From Tannerellaceae bacterium (GTDB taxonomy: Bacteria > Bacteroidota > Bacteroidia > Bacteroidales > Tannerellaceae), in contig JAISMW010000046.1 in NCBI GenBank assembly GCA_031276545.1, forward strand, positions 1-6,674: a stretch of 6,674 nt of DNA, read 5' to 3'. The position numbers and the translations under genes were made by a program. Positions 5,004 to 6,674 of this stretch are shown here, in pieces (within the stretch, counting starts at the first letter, position 1; each line of letters starts with the position of its first letter). A model generated the notes under the pieces. That model saw only the letters and a list, made by a program, of their open reading frames with translations. It did not search any database and had not been told where the DNA came from.

Positions 5004-5762
5004 ATGATGTATAAGCTATGTATGACACTCCCCAATTGCGTTACGAAGGCCCTGGCTGGTGCGCAACTTCAGTTGTTTCTTTTATTTCGGAGAATAGCTC
5101 CACGGATTATTCTCTTTCTTTGTTTCTACACCCTCTTTGCCCTATCCTCACAGGCGCAGGACACGGAGTTCTGGTTTGTGGCGCCACACATGGAAGACCG
5201 CAACCAGCCGGGATATCCTGCTGACCGTCCGGCCCTGAATCGCCCGGCCTACCTGATTGTTTCCAATGCTACGAGACAGGACGCCCATGTCGAGATTACG
5301 CTCTACAACGGAGGCGCCACAAAGACCTATTCTCCCACCATCTCTCCCAACAGTCTGTACAAGCTTGATTTCTGGGAGGCGGATTCAATCAGACAAATCG
5401 AAAATCCCCGCGGCTCGGCCGGCAGCGTAGTGAAATTCGGTACACATATTCATTCGGATGTAAAAGTGACCGCCTACTATATGGTGGACAGCTACGGATC
5501 GAAAGAAATCTATACCCTGAAGGGCCACCAGGCGCTGGGCGACCGCTTTTACGTGCCCATACAGTCGGACAACCTGGCCAAGTCTAACGGCGCTGTCGGT
5601 AACTTTAACGGCTACGACCAGGTGGACATTGTCGCTACGGAAGATGGCACTACGGTCACGGTAGTACCCAGAGCGAGAGTCCGCCTGGCAACGGAAAAAC
5701 CTGCAGCTCTCTCCCGCCGGAACGCCCATTGTCCGTACGCTCAACAAAGGGGAGACCCTTAA
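5004..5762 (+). CDS. Secreted surface protein, IgGFc-binding-like domain, N-terminal part before a frameshift
   Basis: This frame encodes the N-terminal part of a large exported protein. A long signal peptide has its hydrophobic core at residues 35-47 after R-R-I-A-P-R, and a cleavage region S-S-Q-A-Q at 48-52. ATGs at 5004, 5007 and 5022 and a GTG at 4995 are all possible starts; I use 5004, with 5022 giving the shortest signal. The mature part begins D-T-E-F-W-F-V-A-P-H. It then shows S-D-V-K-V-T-A-Y-Y, E-I-Y-T-L-K-G (168-174), L-G-D-R-F-Y-V-P and D-I-V-A-T-E-D-G-T-T-V-T-V (208-220). This order is typical of the IgGFc-binding-like domain in Bacteroidetes gliding-motility-associated surface proteins, often exported by the type IX system. 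Actual IgG binding is not implied. Family similarity is lost after about residue 230, and the frame ends at a TAA at 5760-5762; the rest of the protein continues in the +1 frame. Confidence 0.8.
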   Translation: MMYKLCMTLPNCVTKALAGAQLQLFLLFRRIAPRIILFLCFYTLFALSSQAQDTEFWFVAPHMEDRNQPGYPADRPALNRPAYLIVSNATRQDAHVEITLYNGGATKTYSPTISPNSLYKLDFWEADSIRQIENPRGSAGSVVKFGTHIHSDVKVTAYYMVDSYGSKEIYTLKGHQALGDRFYVPIQSDNLAKSNGAVGNFNGYDQVDIVATEDGTTVTVVPRARVRLATEKPAALSRRNAHCPYAQQRGDP

Positions 5763-6674
5763 AATAATGGAATATAGCCAGGACGAAATGCCGTCGCTGG
5801 CGGGCACGCTGATTACCTCCGACGATCCCAACAAGCCCATAGCCGTGACCGTGACCGAAGACCTGGTGCACGGCGATACGTCGGGCGACCAGATTGTACC
5901 GGTCGGTAGCCTCGGAACGCGCTATATCGTGCCCAGAGGCTACCTCGACGGGAGGGGGAAAGCAGGCCTTGTGGAACGGTTTTACTTAGTGGCCACTGTC
6001 CCCGGCACCACGGTGAACGTCTACACGGCTACCGGGACGAGCAGCCAAATCTCCCTGTCTGCAGCAGGCGACGCGGCACGGTACACGTTTCCCTCCGGCC
6101 TGTATGCCGTGTATGTGAAGTCCAACTATCCGGTTTACGTCTATCAGCGTACCGGGTACCTTGAAGAAGGAGCGGCGCTCCTGCCCAGCTTATATGCCAT
6201 CGGGCAAAAGCAACTGTCGTTTTATAATACCGGCGCGGATATGCAGGCCGGCGCCCTGGTTTTCCGCAAAGGGGCGCAATCCGATTTTACCATCTCGTAC
6301 GGTTCGACCACTGCGGCATTAAGCGGAAGCACTTATTCCGTTCCGAACGAACCGGACTGGATGGTGACCCGCTTCAACTTCCCGTCGGCGGCGAACGGTA
6401 AAATTGTTACGATACGAAACACGCAGAGCCCTTTTTCCCTGGGCTATGTTTCGAGCGCCACAGGCGGGAATACCCCTTACGGTTATTTCTCCGCCTACTC
6501 CTTCGAGCTTCCCGACACCACGTATATGTGTACCGTGAATCCCTCCGTCACCCTCGAAGTGGGCTATGCCATGACGTATGAATGGATATTCAACGGTAGC
6601 GTCATTTCCACCGAACGCACCGTCACCGTTACGCAGGAGGGCGAATACACGCTGGTGATGAACCAGGATCCTAC
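5698..6674 (+). CDS. Same surface protein, continuation after the frameshift (C-terminus outside window)
   Basis: This frame is open from 5665 (after a TAG at 5662-5664) to the window end, and carries the rest of the protein begun at 5004. From 5698 it reads N-L-Q-L-S-P-A-G-T-P-I-V-R-T-L-N-K-G-E-T-L, then A-G-T-L-I-T-S-D-D-P-N-K-P-I-A-V-T and G-D-Q-I-V-P-V-G-S-L-G-T-R-Y-I-V-P (5887-5937), the expected second half of the IgGFc-binding-like domain. Strand-rich segments follow. An Ig- or PKD-like unit starts near 6526 (C-T-V-N-P-S-V-T-L-E-V-G, then Y-E-W-I-F-N-G-S, T-V-T-V-T-Q-E-G-E-Y-T-L). The protein presumably ends in more such repeats and perhaps a type IX sorting domain, which cannot be seen. 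An automatic caller might start this part at the ATG at 5767, but there is no independent start signal; it is best read as one gene with the 5004 frame. Confidence 0.8.

Noticed and set aside
4774..5028. 84-codon minus-strand frame in the intergenic region
   Set aside because: It is rich in hydrophobic and aromatic residues because the DNA is A/T-rich, it crosses both arms of the inverted repeat, and it overlaps the start of the surface-protein gene.
5694..5702. Programmed ribosomal frameshift at the A-run
   Set aside because: The shift needed is +1, there is no canonical slippery heptamer or stop codon at the site, and frame 0 continues for 20 more codons. A sequence error or mutation is simpler.

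Overview
The window looks like a chromosomal segment of a Bacteroidales (Bacteroidetes) bacterium. Several signs support this. A Bacteroides-type -7 promoter box (TAnnTTTG) precedes some genes. Translation starts are A/T-rich, with weak or absent Shine-Dalgarno sequences. The last gene encodes a surface protein with the IgGFc-binding-like N-terminal domain common in Bacteroidetes gliding-motility-associated proteins, and a remnant of a DDE transposase of a Bacteroidetes-like type is present. Species cannot be named from sequence alone.

Layout, left to right. Positions 1-1608 (minus strand) hold a two-gene unit: a DUF2846-like lipoprotein (1138-1608) followed 31 nt later by a long beta-propeller-like protein (1106 down to the window edge, C-terminus missing). 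Just upstream lies a decayed transposase fragment (1650-1874, minus). After an A/T-rich promoter region, an exported probable outer-membrane beta-barrel protein is encoded at 2004-2717 (plus). It converges on comM/yifB (2808-4346, minus), a complete Mg-chelatase-like AAA+ ATPase; a possible shared hairpin terminator lies between them.

Positions 4347-5003 form a 650-bp gene-free, repeat-rich region. It contains the comM promoter with a palindrome and a direct repeat, a degenerate GAGAAT-type repeat pair in opposite orientations, a cluster of five TGTAACA sites in both orientations, and an 18/19-matching inverted repeat (4838-4856 / 4934-4952) flanking 77 bp. Inside those 77 bp is a Bacteroides-type promoter now pointing away from the next gene. 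That gene (5004 to the window end, plus) encodes a large secreted surface protein with an IgGFc-binding-like domain and an Ig/PKD-like repeat. Its reading frame is broken near 5695, either by a sequencing error or by a real mutation.

The most interesting hypothesis is that 4838-4952 is a small invertible promoter (phase-variation switch) for the surface protein, seen here in the OFF orientation. This rests on the inverted repeat and promoter matches only; no recombinase gene is in the window. Apart from comM, the genes encode cell-envelope or secreted proteins with no assignable pathway.
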